Assembly (NCBI RefSeq): GCF_005239225.2
Contig: NC_133289.1
Coordinates: forward strand, 4,409,501-4,473,500
Reading direction: 5' to 3'
From: Populus alba
Taxonomy: Eukaryota > Streptophyta > Magnoliopsida > Malpighiales > Salicaceae
Length of the DNA: 64,000 nt
The translations under genes and the position numbers were made by a program. Position 1 is the stretch's first letter. Each line of letters begins with the position of its first letter. Of the stretch, positions 14,300 to 27,695 are shown piece by piece. The notes under the pieces are model-generated. The model was given only the letters and a program-made list of their open reading frames with translations, was not told the origin of the DNA and ran no database searches.

Positions 14300-17200
14300 A
14301 GATGAGGGGAACTGATGCTGAAAAGATGAGTCTAGAGACTATTGAAGCAACCATAGAGAGTGAGTGGATGGGCCTTATAGGTAAAGAGACAGTAATAAAG
14401 TAGAGTAAAGCTACAATCCGTAATTATGAGTTTGCACAACACAACTTGATTGAAAGACAAAGAGTCCGTTAAGTCGAATGATCAGCACGGTTGAAACTAC
14501 ATTTTGTTTGAAAATGTTTAGATAATTAATATAATTTATTTATCTTATCAAAAACTAAAAACTATATTTAAAAATTTTAGCTATGAAAAGATTATAATTA
14601 ATAATTTTTTTTAATTTACTTTTTCAAACCTCAATCACAAAAATCAAAATAAAAAATCAAAGCACTAAGCAAAAGCTCAATTAAAGACTTGATGGCTTAC
14701 TAAAAGCATAGAAAGAAGGGATTAGAGGGTAAGGTGGAGGGACACACACAAACACACTCGAGTAATGTGTTGCACATTTATATATATATACTTTAATATA
14801 TCTACCAAATAGAAAATGAAAGAGGGAATAATAATAACAAGGGCATCAGTGACAGGTATGGTAGACCAAAGAAAAAGGCAAAGGCTTTGCTTGCATTTTC
14901 AGGTTCATGGAAGATCACTTGTGCCTCAGGGGAATGTTTCCCAGCATGCAGTTGTGAAGTCACCATCCTTGAATCTTAATTTTAGTACAAAAATGTCTTG
15001 TATAATCTGAAATTAGTTTTGGTTTTGGAGATTATCTGTGTGCACGTACTAGAAAGTTGCATAATTTCCGTGTTGTTCATGTGGGTTTTTGGCTTTAAGG
15101 GCACATGATGAATGTCCTAAATTTTTGTTTTTGAACCAATAAAGTACTTTACCATATCCATCTTCGGGTATGATCATGGGGTTTGGAAATACTTTAGTTG
15201 GGACCTAATTTAAGCAAGAAAAAAAACAAATTACAGGCTCAAATATTCAATGAAGACCAAGTTTGTGGCCAGATCTTCACTGTCTGAGCAGCTGGGTCGG
15301 TGGACCAGAGGATGAAAGTTATTCTGTTGCTTTAGTTTAGGAAAATAATGGACCCCAAACTTTAATATCCAACAGGAGAAATGACCTAAGCTTTTGTGTC
15401 GAGCAATGAGGTATGGTGTCAATATAGCGTGAATGGTGATCTTGCTGCTAAACATGTAAAGAAAAAGAAATGGTCGAATTGCTCCTCGTGCAAAGAATCA
15501 GCTAAGATATCGCTTCTAGCTGCAAAAACACAAGATCTGAATCAGCAGATGCGTGATGAAGTTCGACAAATGAAGTAAAATTCCAAGAGAGGTCCGTACA
15601 AGTGCCACTTAGATAGAGTCTTTTTTTTTTATTATTTTTCAAGCTTAGCACTTTTCGTAGCAGTAGCCCATACGCAATAAATGGTTCAAGTTTGTATCGT
15701 TATTTATCGACAGTTTACACTAACCTGGCCGTAGCAGGAAAAGAAGCTGCTGCTGAAAAGTCAATGATTGTTTGTTTGGTATGAGATCGAGATAAATTGC
15801 TTTCCATTCAATCTAGCCAATACTTCATTGCTTGCATACATTGTATTGCGTATTAGATTAGTTTTTTTTTAATATAAAAATATTAAAAATTAGAGACATT
15901 TTTTTAAAAATTAAGAGAAATTCACTACCGTATTATAAGACTTTAATGATCTAATAGGCTAGTTTTATTCAATTTTATAATAAAATAAAAACATAGATAT
16001 TAAATTTATTGAATTAAAAAAAAATTATCATGATGATTTGTACAAAAAATATAGTTGCTGAAAGAAAAAATTGTGATGCTTAGTGTTTAGCCAATTCAAT
16101 TTTAAAAGTTGAAATTAAAAAAAAAAAACAAAAAAAAGCAATCCAAGTCAACCTAAGCTAACATATTGAACTTGTGTCATGAGTCGTGAAGCGAAAAGAA
16201 CTCCATAAATAGCAAAATAAAAAAAATGATGTTGAATTCTTAACAAACTCAATGTAAAATGATGAAATAAAAAAAATCAATTAACAAAAAAAACCTAGTA
16301 AAAACCTAGTAAGTCCATCAAACCCTATGACCCGGATTATGCTAACGTAATAATTTAATAAAAAGCAAAATAAAATAAAAAATTATGAAGTTAAATCATC
16401 TGTCCAACCCAATATTGAAGGATGAAACTGAAAAATATTAAAAAAAAAATCCAAGTCAACTCAGGAAAACTCATGACCTATTTCATGAAAGCGAGATAAC
16501 CCAAAACTCAATTTCCAAAACTTGTGACCCATAAAAAAAGGTGAAAAAAATCATGAAACTCAATTCCTAACAAGAATGAAATTGAAAAAGAAAAAGAAAA
16601 TCAGAATAAAAAAATGACCTAAGAAAACGACCACTGTTAACTTGAGTTAACATTTCAATCCCGCAACCTCAGTTTATGAAAACATGATCACCCCGTTAGA
16701 AGAAAAAAACATTAAATCTAATTTCTAACCAACCCAATATTAAAGGATTGAATTGAAAAAAAAATCAAATATAAAACATGACCCAAAGCCAAAAATAACA
16801 ATAAAATGAATGGGAACAAAAAATGACACAAACAAAATGATAAGATACCTTCTAATTTTGATAGATCAACACGAATCTTGAAAAGATAAGAAAGAAAAGA
16901 GAAAGGAAAAGGAAAAAAGGTCTTCAAAGCCTTATTATTGCTCCTCTTTTGACATGCATCGCAGTACCTGAAAACTCTCGGCGAGCTACTTCCAAAGCCA
17001 CTAAAAAAGGTGGTGTTTCAACATTAGAGGGATCGCACGCATCGCTAGATCACAATGGCATCCTTCAACACACGCCAACCATATTGTCCTGCACATTCTT
17101 TCCAATCCCTATAATGTTATTAAGTGTCAAATTTAATAATTCAAAACCTTAATTATTTTGGATCAATTAAATTAAATTTTATTTTGCAAAACCAAGAAAG

Positions 17201-18166
17201 TGTGTCGAAATTTTTCATTGTTATCGTAGAATCCTCATATCTAGACAACAACAACAACAAAAAACCAAATCCAATTTGAAAAAAACTCAATGTTAAAAAA
17301 TTTAATTGAAAAAAAAAATCAAATGACAAAAAAATAAGGTTGTTCTCTCCTTTGCGCATGCAATTCAATCTTGATGTTTGCTCTTAAAAGGGGTTTAATA
17401 CTTGTTAGTCTAGTGTTGAAGTTCAATAAAACTCAGCGGTAATTGTTTTAATTCAATTTAATTTTGTTAAATTCGGCTAAATCAAGCATTAATCAAGAGT
17501 TATTTTTATTTCTCAACATCATATGTAACAAATAGTAAGCCAAACAAAACACATAACAAACTCCAATCCCAAAAATACAACGTAAAAAAATCAAATGGAA
17601 AAAAAAATTAAATGACAAAAAAAATTGAATAAAAAAGAAGAGAGAAAACTTGGTGCAAATCCATCGTGTTTCCTGTCACGATGCACATGAAATGTCTCTC
17701 TTCTAGATTTTTTTCTTTATTCTTTTTGGAGCAATCTTCAGCTTCCCGAATAACGACGCCCAGATGCATGGGTTATCCACCCAAGGCTCAAAGGCCAAGA
17801 CCGGAAGTGCCTTTGGATTCCTTCAAAAAATACCTTGGAGAAACGAGGACGGCTGAGCTCACGGTTTACACCTTGCATTATCCAAGGTGGCACTGGCTTT
17901 ATGCAAGTTAAAGACATGCAACGCGGAGTCAAAAAAAAAAAAAAAAAAAGCCCATGCAAGCCTTTGACTGGATCCAGATTTTACAGCCAAACCAAAACCT
18001 GAAGAGATAATGCATCCAAAATGTTAAAAAGAAGGGCCCTTAAATGCACACACCGAGCAACCCCATTCATTGAAATAACTAGAACAAAGACATTTGCATC
18101 CAGGGCTCACAGTAAGAAACATTTGTACAAAAACAAGTTCTACTTTAAAACACTATCACAATGAAG
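14300..18166. other. Intergenic DNA with degenerate dispersed repeats
   Basis: No gene is recognised in this 3.9-kb stretch. The left part is the NEK promoter. 16000-17400 consists of a degenerate repeat described separately. A less AT-rich patch at 17650-17920 has short frames on both strands but nothing resembling a known protein. Confidence 0.45.
16000..17400. repeat. Degenerate interspersed repeat (CCAATATTGAAGGAT type)
   Basis: The phrase 'aacccaatattaaaggattgaattgaaaaa' recurs in variants near 16405, 16730 and 17275, mixed with 'aagtcaactcagg' and 'gacccggattatg' phrases. The same vocabulary recurs near 22560-22700. It is noncoding, AT-rich and decayed. Boundaries and class are unknown; retrotransposon remnants are one possibility. 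Confidence 0.4.
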
Positions 18167-20475
18167 TTACTTTTGATTCGACTTCCTGGAGCTCTTACGG
18201 CGGCTTTCCATTTTCTTCTGTATTGCTTCAAATTCTTCTTCAGTAGGTTCAGAACTTGCATTGCTCCCGCCATATTTGGACTCCAGGGATGAGAGAAAGG
18301 AAGTCACCTGGTTCTTCCTCTTACTCTGGCGCTCAGATATGATTGCAAATAGATCTGCTTCTGGCTCCTTTTTGGACCTGCAAAAGATAAAACACAATAT
18401 TAAAATATTTATGGGCTACTTATTAAAATATGAAAAAAAAACATATCCTAGAATACTCACTTCGCCCTCCTTTTTAAAGGGCTGGTGGGCGGTTTTGTTT
18501 CAGATATTCGTTTTGCCCATTTCTGGTAAGCTTTGGTTCTCTTCACGTCCCCTACAAAAGTAAAAAAATATATATATGTTATGGAAGCTAACAAGCCATG
18601 TGGTCTCAGCTTCCCATTTTCAAGCTAAAGAAATGGTATCAGATTTAATAAAGATATGATAATCTCAAGATGGAACCAACAAGCCAAGTGGTCTCAGATT
18701 CCCAGTTTTCATGTAAAGGTATAAAAACAATCACAAAGATTTTAACCCATGAAAATGCATAGATGGAACATTTGCTGACCACCTATATTATAGAGGTTAG
18801 TGTAATCTATTACCTGCAGATATTGCCTCGTCCAGAATGTCCTTGAATCGGTGTGAATCGAGCTTAGGATCAGAGCAAAGCATTGAGCAGAAGAGCCTGA
18901 AAACAGGGGGAAAATATCCAATATCATACTATAAAGTCCGCAAAAAGGAAGTTCAATTGAAACTAGAAAGCCAGGGATAAAAGTCTGAAACTACAGTACC
19001 TGCTCATGTTACCCTGCCACTCCTTATAGAGGTCAATCAAATCCTTTTTCTCTGAATCAGATCCTCTATAATTTGCTTCAAACTCTTCAATATCAGCTTC
19101 AGAGACCTGAATTTGAAGCCCGGTGTCAACTCAAGCTATTGGAAAGCCAAAGTAATAGTACATGAAAACAAGAAAGATGCAGAACCAGATAATATGACCT
19201 TTTTGTAAAAAGTTCTGAAAAAATCCTTCAAATTCTGAACAACATCCCCTGCAAGATCCTGATCAACAAGAAAAGAAGCAATGAGGTTCACAATGCTTGA
19301 TGAAAAGAGAACATTTCAATTCCTCAAAAAAGTAAATCATTCATTTTTATTTTCAGAGCAATGTAATGAATTAATTTTTGTTCCTTTCACATTAATAAGA
19401 AAAAAAAAACTCGAAAGTTTTTTTTTGCAAGCAATGGCAGACTGTTTCTGCCCTCAAAATCAGATGCTATAAAGTGTATACAGCAAATTATAGCACCCAG
19501 TGAGTGTCCTGTAATCCTAGACTCGTTAATCCTAATAAAAATAACTAAAAACAAAAACAGGAAGCACTTACAGCATCATCAACACAGCCAGTCTGATCAT
19601 AGACTGCCCTTTTTTCCTCATCACCAAGAATTGATATCACCTTTTGCAATAGCTGAAACTTCTCCTTGGCATCCTATTTGAAGACAAAATGACATAAAGA
19701 GTTATTACTGAAAAATAAAGACAAATAAGAAAAAACTGGAACCGAAACAAATTACCTCATCACCAGGATTTTTATCAGGATGGAGTCTCAAGGCCAACTT
19801 ATAGTACGCTTTCTTTATTTCCTGCTGAGATGCTGCCTTCTCAACACCAAGAACCTACAACAAGAGGGTTTTCATTTGGTTATCTCACTTCATTACAAAT
19901 TACAAAGCTAATTGAATCACAAAGCAAAACAGGGCGAGAATATTAAAAATATATTTTAATGAAACAATTCAGTAGGATTAAGAATGTCTTCTCCCTTCTC
20001 TTAAACATATTCCCCAACTCCGATTTACATACCGCAGCTTCACCAATTCAACATTTGTAATAATGCCATTGTAAGTTATCCAATCAAGAATCAACAGGGT
20101 TGCAGCAAAAACAAGAAACCCTAATTTACCATTTAGACCATATACAAGCATTCAATAGAATTTGAGCCAAACTGCAACCAGAGCACAAATAAAACAAAAA
20201 CCCAGAAAAACCCATATGAGAATTTTAAGAAACAACGAGAGAGAGAAAAATCACTGATCTAATGTCAAATACAAGGCCAAAACATCATTAACCAGCCAAA
20301 CAAGATGTAAATGTTTAATTACCTCGTAGAGACTCTTCTCGTTTGCAGAGGATTGAGTCATATGTTCTTGTTGTTCCTCTTCTTCTACTTCGGATTCCAT
20401 CTCTCCATCGACTTCGGATTCAATTTGTTCTTCTTCCTGACGTGAAACCCTAGTTTTCTTCCCTTTCCTTCCCAT
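18167..20475 (-). CDS. J-domain co-chaperone, AtJ6 / DNAJC9 type
   Basis: Eight exons on the complement: 20475-20323, 19854-19756, 19673-19572, 19258-19199, 19106-19000, 18896-18814, 18551-18461, 18377-18167. All have GT-AG borders, and the joined frame gives 301 aa. The N-terminus MGRKGKKTR is basic and followed by an acidic Glu-rich stretch (14-37). The J domain spans about 47-115, with [12 protein letters not shown], the HPD tripeptide at 76-78 and [10 protein letters not shown] conserved region follows ([16 protein letters not shown], then [17 protein letters not shown]). The C-terminus is basic ([22 protein letters not shown]) and probably nuclear. The HPD motif is what stimulates Hsp70 ATPase. 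Animal DNAJC9 acts as a nuclear histone/Hsp70 co-chaperone; that role for the plant protein is inference. Start chosen at MGRK and not the Met 24 bases upstream, because family members begin MGRK. Confidence 0.92.
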
Positions 20476-20804
20476 TTTAGCTTTCAATTTTGTGTGCAAA
20501 ATGGCTTGAGAAAGAGTGAAAACAATGGAAGAGAGGGATTTCTTTCTTTTTAAAATTGATGTTTTGGGGCATTTTTAATTCCCGCCCCCTTGCTCAATTT
20601 CCCGCCTGAATTTTCTAATTTGTTGGCTCCCCTCGTGATCAATTAACGTGTACTTTTTTTAACAACGAAAGATATTCTCCATCTAATTTTATGCATAGAA
20701 AATGAAGGTTTTTAAAGCAAATACTCCTAGATATTTTAAATAAATCCATTTATCTATTTTGTTTTCTTTAAAAGGCATATTTAGAATTAAGAGACATTGT
20801 TATT

Positions 20805-20945
20805 CAGCAGTTTTTTTAAAAAAATATATATTAAAATAATATTTTTTTATTTTAATATTAATACATAAAAACGATAAAAAAACATTTAAAAAATAATTTA
20901 AAATTAAAAAACTAATTTTTTTTAAATAAAACGCAAAAATAAACA
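20805..20945. mobile_element. MITE-family fragment
   Basis: It has the TATTAAAATAAT phrase and AATATTAATACATAAAAACGATAAA, followed by an AACTAATTTTTTTTAAAT-type segment, matching the order in the copies at 7437, 41790 and 62020. Ends are not defined. Confidence 0.5.
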
Positions 20946-23900
20946 CAGAATAATAATAGCCTGAACTTGAGATGCTAATATTTTGGATAAATCTATTTAG
21001 ATTCCATTAGTGTACACGGTTTGCTGCGTCGCAAGTCGGGAAAAAACATAATTTTATGCTTTATGTTTTTTGTGGCTTGAAACACAGTGCAGCACGCTCC
21101 TCCAAGAAATGGACTTGGGGGTGGTTTTGTGTGGATGGATGTTTTTTAAGAAGGCAAAATCTACTCTTCCCAGGAACTTGCCATGCGATAAAAGGCATTT
21201 CTACTCTGGTAAGAGCTAGTGATCTCCTTTTTCCTCGTTTCTTAACATGCTCTGGATCGATGGGTGGCCGGGAAGGATGAAGTCAGCTCCACCGTGGTGG
21301 ATGTCAAATTTTCTCCCTCTCGTTCAACGTCGTGTTGCTTGAAGGCAAGTTTAGGCGATCGACGAGTGGAGCCAGTATAGAGGGCCTATGGATTATGACG
21401 GCGATAGGAGTTAGCACAGGTTTTGAAAAGGGTATCCATGCTAGTCGGCTGTTGAGCGCAGATGACGGTTTGAATTGGAGGCCATTTGATTTTGATGCGT
21501 GTTCTTCTCTTCTTTGTTAGTTTTGGGGTTTCTAGGGATTTTAGGCTCCAGTTATGTACTTTATGTTTCCTTTTTTTGTATGTTTAAAAAGCGTTTTTCA
21601 AAATTTTAAATTTATTCTTTTTTTTTAATTTTTTTTTTTATTTTGGATTATTTATCTTCTGATATAAAAAATAATAATAATAAATTATTATATTAATATA
21701 TTTTTAAATAAAAAATAATTACTATTGCAATTCTAAATACTATTTAAGTCTAATTATATATATATATATATATTTTTTTTTTTTGGATTATATCTTCCTT
21801 CGTTCCTTTTTTAGGAGAATACATAAAATTCATTGCTTGATGACAAGAAAATAATAAATTCTGAAGGCGTCACGTCCCTTTTAACTTTATGTTGCTTTCG
21901 ATTTTGGAACGAAGTCTAAACATATAAAAACATTATTATTATTAAGTAAAACATTTAAGGCGTCCCCTTTTTCCCGTGCAATCCACTGTGCATTACTGCA
22001 TTGAGAGTAAATGTACAGTGGATTTCAATAAAGAAGATGGAAAGACGTAGAATCGATTTATTAATTGGAATGGGTTTAATATATTAAAATATTATTAAAA
22101 AAATTAATGGCAATAAAAAAATATTAAAAAACAACAATAACCAATAAAAAAATAAATATTTATCAATGTTATAAAAAATATACTTCTTAAATATTCTTAA
22201 AATACATCATCTATCTTATTTAGTAACAAATAAAAGATAAAATAAGAATATAATGACTCGGGGAAAATAAAGAAAAACCAAAGCTTGATTGCAGCAAATC
22301 AAGCGCTTAATGATAATTTAAAGAATAATAATTCTAAAATGAACAAAAAAATCAATGTCAAGTTCATGATTTAATCATGAAATTTAGATAATTTTATCCA
22401 AAAATATTAAATAAAAAAATGGAGATTGATCTCAGGCAAGTTAAATGATGTGAGGAGAGACTAGAAAGGAAAAATACCAAGCTAGTCTAGGTCAACTCAA
22501 TAGCCCATGAACTAAGTTATAACACCGAGATAGCTCCATAAAAAAAAAAAAAAAAATCATGAATTTCAAGACACTATAAACCAATATTAAATGATTAAAT
22601 TGAAAAAAAATCTACTTTTAAAAGAAAAAACAAGGTCAAACATTTAAAATTTGTGACTCGGATTATAAAATTAGGATTATCCTATAAAAGAAAAATATAA
22701 AAAAATAATGAAACAAAATTCTAAGTCATTAAAATATCGAGGGATGGAATAATAAAAAAATCAATAAAGAAAAGAATCACAAAACAAAATAAACATCAAT
22801 TAAAATAATAAGGATTAAATTTGGATACAGGGAATCAAATAAAATAACAAGGGAAAAAGATTAAAAATATATAATAAAATAAAAAAAAGGATAGGGAAAA
22901 AAATAAAAAAAAAAAACTAAATTGAATAAAAAAAAAAAGAACTAACATACTAGAAGATAAAATAAAATAATAAAATCAACTACAAAAGGACATTGAAAGT
23001 AAATCAAATAGTAACAAAAGGAGTTGATAACAAAAATGACAAAAAAATCCTAGCAAGACACGTTTATTTTTTGGACGTGTTATTTGTTTATTTGTTTGTT
23101 TTTTCCCTTGTTATTGTAATTGTGATTTTTTTTTGAATATTCTTATGTGTATTTTTTTTATTTAATCCTTCCACTTTTATTTGTTGATAATTGACACTTT
23201 TTTTTCTTCTTATTTTTTTTATACCATTTTTTTTAAATATAGCCTTGTAATTTTTTTTAATTTATTTTTCTGGATTATCCTCGTTTCTTAATTTAGGATG
23301 TGAATTTAATGGGTTAATATATAATGACTCACCCCTTAATGCCTAGATTGCTTGTTTATTGGCCCTAGTTAATTCCCATTGTTGTATTCTATTTTGTTAT
23401 TTTATATTTAGTTTGATGGAAATCAAATAACATTATTTAAAAAAAAAATTATTTTCTCAAGTTATTATAATTGCTTTTTTTTATTTAAATATTTTAAAAA
23501 AAAAAATAGCACTGACTAGACATTGTAATTAAAATCTACTAACCATTATACATGCATTCCTGCATCTTCCTCCACAAGATAGTTTAGTCATGTTTGAGGC
23601 TAGTCCAACTTTTAATATTTTATAAATTATAAATTTATTTTTATAAATTTTTTTAAACTTGAGTTGGTTGAGTATTCTGGAATTTACTATTTTTTTTGTG
23701 AATTATAAATATTCACAAGTTGGATTTATATTAATAATTTATATATGGTTCACATTTAGAAGCTAAACTACAACAAAGATTATTGATATCATAATATATT
23801 CAATGCATGTTAAATGTTAGGTCTAATTTTTATACTTTATACTATCATTAAAGTTTAATTATTTATTTCCTTTGACAAAAAAACAAGCTATTTTTTTATC

Positions 23901-25156
23901 ATGTTAAATAAATTTATTAGGAAATCCACTAAGAACAACTTTAAAACTAAAATATGTTTAAATACAATAAAAATAAACTTTCAATTCAAAAACTATTAAA
24001 TATAAAAATAAAATGATTATAAATTATATGAATTAGGTTGGGTTGATCAGGTTTTTAAAACCTTGACCCACTATCTATCCTATAATATTTATTTTTTAAA
24101 AAATTTTAATCTAATATTTATATTATCCAACTTTTTTTAAATACACTAATCCTTTCTAAAATTTGTCGCACACACCTTCCATACAATGCGTGGAATTTTG
24201 GAAATCGTTGATTCTCCGATCCGACGGGCATGCAAAACTTTTTTTTATCACCAAATAACTTCATGCATTTTATACAACATGTAATATTTTTTTACCAATT
24301 TATTAATTCACGTATAAATTGATTTAAATTAATCATAGTTTTTTATCCATAATTTGTTGAAAGTTGACATGGAAAAAAAAGTTGGAAGCTGACAACGAAA
24401 GAAAGACATAACTAATAATTCATGGTATAATCTGCAGCTGAAGCTTTTCTTTATTGATAATTAACTCAGGATGGAAACTTAAAATTCTTTCGAGTATCAT
24501 AAAGAATCATGATGAACGTGCCAAATTCGTCATTTGAAATAATTATTATTGATAATTCCAAGATTTAAAAAGAAAAAAAATCCCTAATATAAAATAAAAA
24601 TATTCGAAGACAAAGCCAATTCGACTTTGCTAGCCGATCCCACGAACTCTCCGAGAGGTCGGTCCAATACATGACGAATAGATGAAAAGTAAATTCCAAA
24701 TCAATAATGGCAAGAGGAGTAAATAAAAACCTTTTAGAGGGTGATTAGTCGAATTTTACCGACCCTGTTGAAGGCGTTTGGTGGCCGAGAAAAAGTATCA
24801 AAGAGTCTTAATTCTCAAACAAAGAACAGAGATATAAATATTAGAAGATAAATATTGCTGTTGAGCCTTCACCTCCCGAAGTTGTCTTATTTTAGCCATC
24901 TTCTATGTTCTATCCCAATATCACCCTTCCGTTTCTATTTTCTTCAATCCTTACATCATCCTACTAGTTATTTCAATAGCGCGATGTCATTTGTATGAAA
25001 ACGCGGTTGACTGAGAGTCCGTTTGTTTGCGTGGTTGCTTATGCGTTTGAAGCAACCACAGCAAACAATACGTTTGGTAATGTAAAAAACACAATTAATT
25101 TTCGGTCATGAAAATTCGCGTTTTACACGCGAATTTTGAGTCAAAATTAATTGACG

Positions 25157-25254
25157 TGCACAGTGCAATTCATTTGCACTGTGCATGCCAACAGTGCAAT
25201 TTATTTGCACTGTTCACGAGAACAGTGCAAATGAATTGCACTGTTCACGTGAAC
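25157..25254. repeat. Three consecutive CAGTGCAA...TTGCACTG palindromes
   Basis: Three short inverted repeats follow one another: 25157-25185 (arms TGCACAGTGCAA / TTGCACTGTGCA), 25190-25214 and 25230-25254 (arms AACAGTGCAA / TTGCACTGTT). They lie inside the MITE-like element and also pair with one another, so a transcript could fold in several ways. Confidence 0.8.
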
Positions 25255-25273
25255 TTCTTCTTCTTCTTCTTCT

Positions 25274-25309
<36 letters not shown>
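25252..25309 (+). repeat. TTC microsatellite followed by poly-T
   Basis: TTC units pass into a run of about 35 T residues within the MITE-like element. A poly-Phe frame across it is an artefact. Confidence 0.9.
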
Positions 25310-25310
<1 letters not shown>

Positions 25311-25629
25311 TATATATATTTAAAAAAATAATATTTTATCTAATTTTATATAAAATATTATTTATTTTATGAAGTAATAGCAATAGTTAAATCCATAAAA
25401 TTTAAATTAAAAATCATCAGTATTAATATATATTTTTAAAATTATTTTATAACCTCAATTTCAAAAGCACTCTTAACCAAACATATTAAACTACTTTTTA
25501 TTCAACCTCAATTTCAACCACAGTTTTAACCAAACACCTATTTTTTCAAACCAACCTCAACTAAAAGTACTTTTTATAAAACAACTTTTTTTTTACCAAA
25601 CACACTCTGAATATTTTAATTTTTTTTTT

Positions 25630-25745
25630 ATTTATTTGCTTGTTCTTTTTGTTTTTTAAATGATTTTAATATAAAAATAAATTTTTAAAAATAAAAAGTA
25701 TTAATTAAATATATTTTTATATAAAAAATACTTTTAAAACAAGGT
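25630..25745. mobile_element. MITE-family fragment
   Basis: It contains GATTTTAATATAAAAATAAATTT, AAAAGTATTAATTAAATATATTTTTATATAAAAAATACTTTT-like phrases in the order seen in the 43448-43650 family. It abuts the right end of the 25012-25610 element, so one may have inserted near the other. Confidence 0.4.
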
Positions 25746-25955
25746 GATTATTATACTAAATAAACACGTAGCAACATTGATGCGGTTATAGAATAAACGA
25801 GAGATGGTATCTGGGACAAAAAATGATAAAAGTACCAAACTAAGATAATTTCGAGAGTGAAAGGATCAAATAACACGACTAGCCCTAAATTTATATCGAC
25901 GAACAAATAGTAATAGAAATGTTAAGAATATCAAAAACAAACACCACCGAAAAAT

Positions 25956-27160
25956 AACCCAGTCCCTCTCCCTCTACCCCTCCCTCTTTCTTTAGTCTCG
26001 ATTTCTTCGATAATCAAATACGATTGATTCTATCTCCCCGATTAGGGTAAGGTTGTGTATGGTTATTTTTTCTTGTCTTCTTCTATATTTATTGATTTAG
26101 TTGAGGTTGCTTTTTAAATTTGAATTTTGAATTTTTTTTTGGTTCGATTTTGTTAGATCGGCCAAAATTATCAAACAGGTTAGTGGATTTTTTTAAAAAA
26201 TTTGTTTTATTATTTATGTCTGAATCAAACTTGATGAGAAATTAAATGAAAGGGAATCCTGATTAATTAATTTAAATGATTTTTTTTGGGTGCAAATTAC
26301 GGCTTCTAAATACTGAATTCCGTGTATTAATTGTGAAACTGAGTGTTTTATGTCTATCTATGCATGTTTTGTAGTGAATTTTCAATGATTTATTGACTAG
26401 TTAGTGTTTTATGTCTATCTATGCAGTTTTTACAGATATTGATCGGCTTAGATGCTGTTTTGGGTATCTGGGGTGTCATGTTATAAGGTGAAATGATTGT
26501 TTTTGTTTAATTTTTGACGAGTAACAATTCTTCAAAGTGATAGATAGGTTCCATTTTAGGTAATCAGAAGTACACAGAAGCTGGGAAGGTTTGGTTTTAC
26601 TTGGTTTGAGTCAAAAAGAGCAGCAGATAATATGGCTCTTGGTTGGGAAGTTGAGGACGGGGAGGGTGCTTGTCGAATGAAAAATTCCCGCTTTTATTTC
26701 TCTTGCATAAGAAGGCGTGGCATGACTTTTCTAGCTGCTTAAACTCACTTTAATGCTCATGCATATGAATCTCATCTCCTTTCTCGACTTTGGCTCCTTC
26801 GTGTGGTGTGGGCATGTGACAATTTCAGGAATAGAAGTTAGGGTGTAGGCTCTGTTGTCTTTCGTCTGTGTGGAAACTTCAATTTCTTGTGAACTAGGGC
26901 GCCTTGATGGTGTAGGTAAAAGTTAGCTGCTCTTTTTGCATGCCCTTGTTTCTCCTTTTTAGATATTTGCTTGTGTAGTTGTTATTAGGAAGTTGGACAT
27001 CTTATCTGAGTGTTTGAACCAAAGTTTGCATTTGGTCAGTTGGTACACGAAGGATTGTGCTTATATTCTATGAAAATTAGCATCAGTCTGGCAGAGAATG
27101 AATGGGATGTTGTGTTTTCTTGTGTGCTCTGGCTGTATTTCAAGGTGATTTTTCTTGCAG
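25956..27160 (+). other. 5'UTR exon and 5'UTR intron of the A20/AN1 gene
   Basis: A CT-rich leader (CCTCTCCCTCTACCCCTCCC) ends at a donor AGG|GTAAGG at 26046/26047. The matching acceptor TTTCTTGCAG ends at 27160, just 13 bases before the ATG. A 1.1-kb leader intron is common in plant SAP genes. Inside it a phrase TGTTTTATGTCTATCTATGC occurs twice, about 61 bp apart (near 26345 and 26406). The transcription start is not defined. Confidence 0.6.
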
Positions 27161-27173
27161 GACTTTTGAGAAG

Positions 27174-27695
27174 ATGGAGTCTCACGATGAGACTGGATGC
27201 CAGGCTCCAGAGGGCCCCATCCTCTGCATTAATAACTGCGGCTTCTTTGGAAGTGCTGCTACAATGAACATGTGCTCCAAGTGCCACAAGGACATAATCC
27301 TGAAGCAGCAACAGGCTCAGTTGGCAGCATCATCCATTGAGAGCATTGTGAATGGCAACTCTAGCGGAAATGGAAAAGAACCAGTGGTTGCTGTTGCTGT
27401 TGCTGTTGATGTACAGTCTGCACCAGTAGAGGTGAAAATCATCTCTACAGAACCATCAAGTGCAGCTTCAAGCAAGCCTTCTGAGATGAAGGCAAAAGAG
27501 GGGCCCAGTAGGTGTACCTCTTGCCGAAAGCGTGTTGGTTTGACAGGGTTCAGTTGTAGATGTGGAAACCTGTTCTGTGCAGTTCATCGCTACTCTGATA
27601 AGCATGACTGTCCCTTTGATTATCGGAATGCTGCTCGGGATGCTATTGCTAAAGCCAACCCAGTTGTCAAGGCAGAGAAGCTGGATAAAATCTAA
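27174..27695 (+). CDS. Stress-associated protein (SAP), A20/AN1 zinc fingers
   Basis: This is a 173-aa protein from an intronless CDS. The A20 finger has C18-x3-C22-x11-C34-x2-C37 ([14 protein letters not shown] region). A low-complexity linker (about 50-110) includes an alternating V-A run. The AN1 finger has C114-x2-C117-x10-C128-x-C130-x4-C135-x2-H138-x5-H144-x-C146, with all ligands present. Length and order match the class of plant SAPs with one A20 followed by one AN1. These are cytosolic/nuclear ubiquitin-binding or E3-like regulators induced by drought, salt, cold and ABA; stress regulation here is inferred from the family. The start at 27174 is preferred over an in-frame Met at 27102, because the latter lies within the leader intron and would add a family-atypical N-terminus. 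Confidence 0.93.
   Translation: MESHDETGCQAPEGPILCINNCGFFGSAATMNMCSKCHKDIILKQQQAQLAASSIESIVNGNSSGNGKEPVVAVAVAVDVQSAPVEVKIISTEPSSAASSKPSEMKAKEGPSRCTSCRKRVGLTGFSCRCGNLFCAVHRYSDKHDCPFDYRNAARDAIAKANPVVKAEKLDKI

Larger units (their letters stand above)
25012..25610. mobile_element. MITE-like element with GTTTGG termini
   Basis: The left end reads TGAGAGTCCGTTTGTTTGCG and the right end, read from the other strand, TCAGAGTGTGTTTGGT, giving imperfect terminal inverted repeats. The right half carries the phrases CAACCTCAATTTCAACCAC and TTTTAACCAAACA, which recur in the larger relative at 34448-35552. No coding capacity is seen. It holds three small palindromic units and a TTC/poly-T tract. No clear target-site duplication was found. 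Confidence 0.55.
20530..25955. other. Long AT-rich intergenic region
   Basis: This contains the J6 promoter at its left end, MITE fragments (20805-20945, about 21575-21740), degenerate repeat sequence (about 22430-22960) and a 600-bp MITE-like element (25012-25610). The stretch 21040-21530 is less AT-rich and has short frames, but I recognise no domain. The left part of 24600-24960 is also unassigned. Confidence 0.45.

Noticed and set aside
20476..20499. Upstream in-frame Met for the J6-type protein
   Set aside because: It adds HTKLKAK, whereas family members begin MGRK; kept as an alternative only.
21040..21530. Less AT-rich patch with two short ORFs, considered as a gene or captured fragment
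   Set aside because: No domain, splice pattern or homologous motif could be recognised; left as intergenic.
27102..27173. Upstream in-frame start for the A20/AN1 protein
   Set aside because: It lies in the 5'UTR intron (acceptor TTGCAG at 27160) and would add an N-terminus not found in SAPs.
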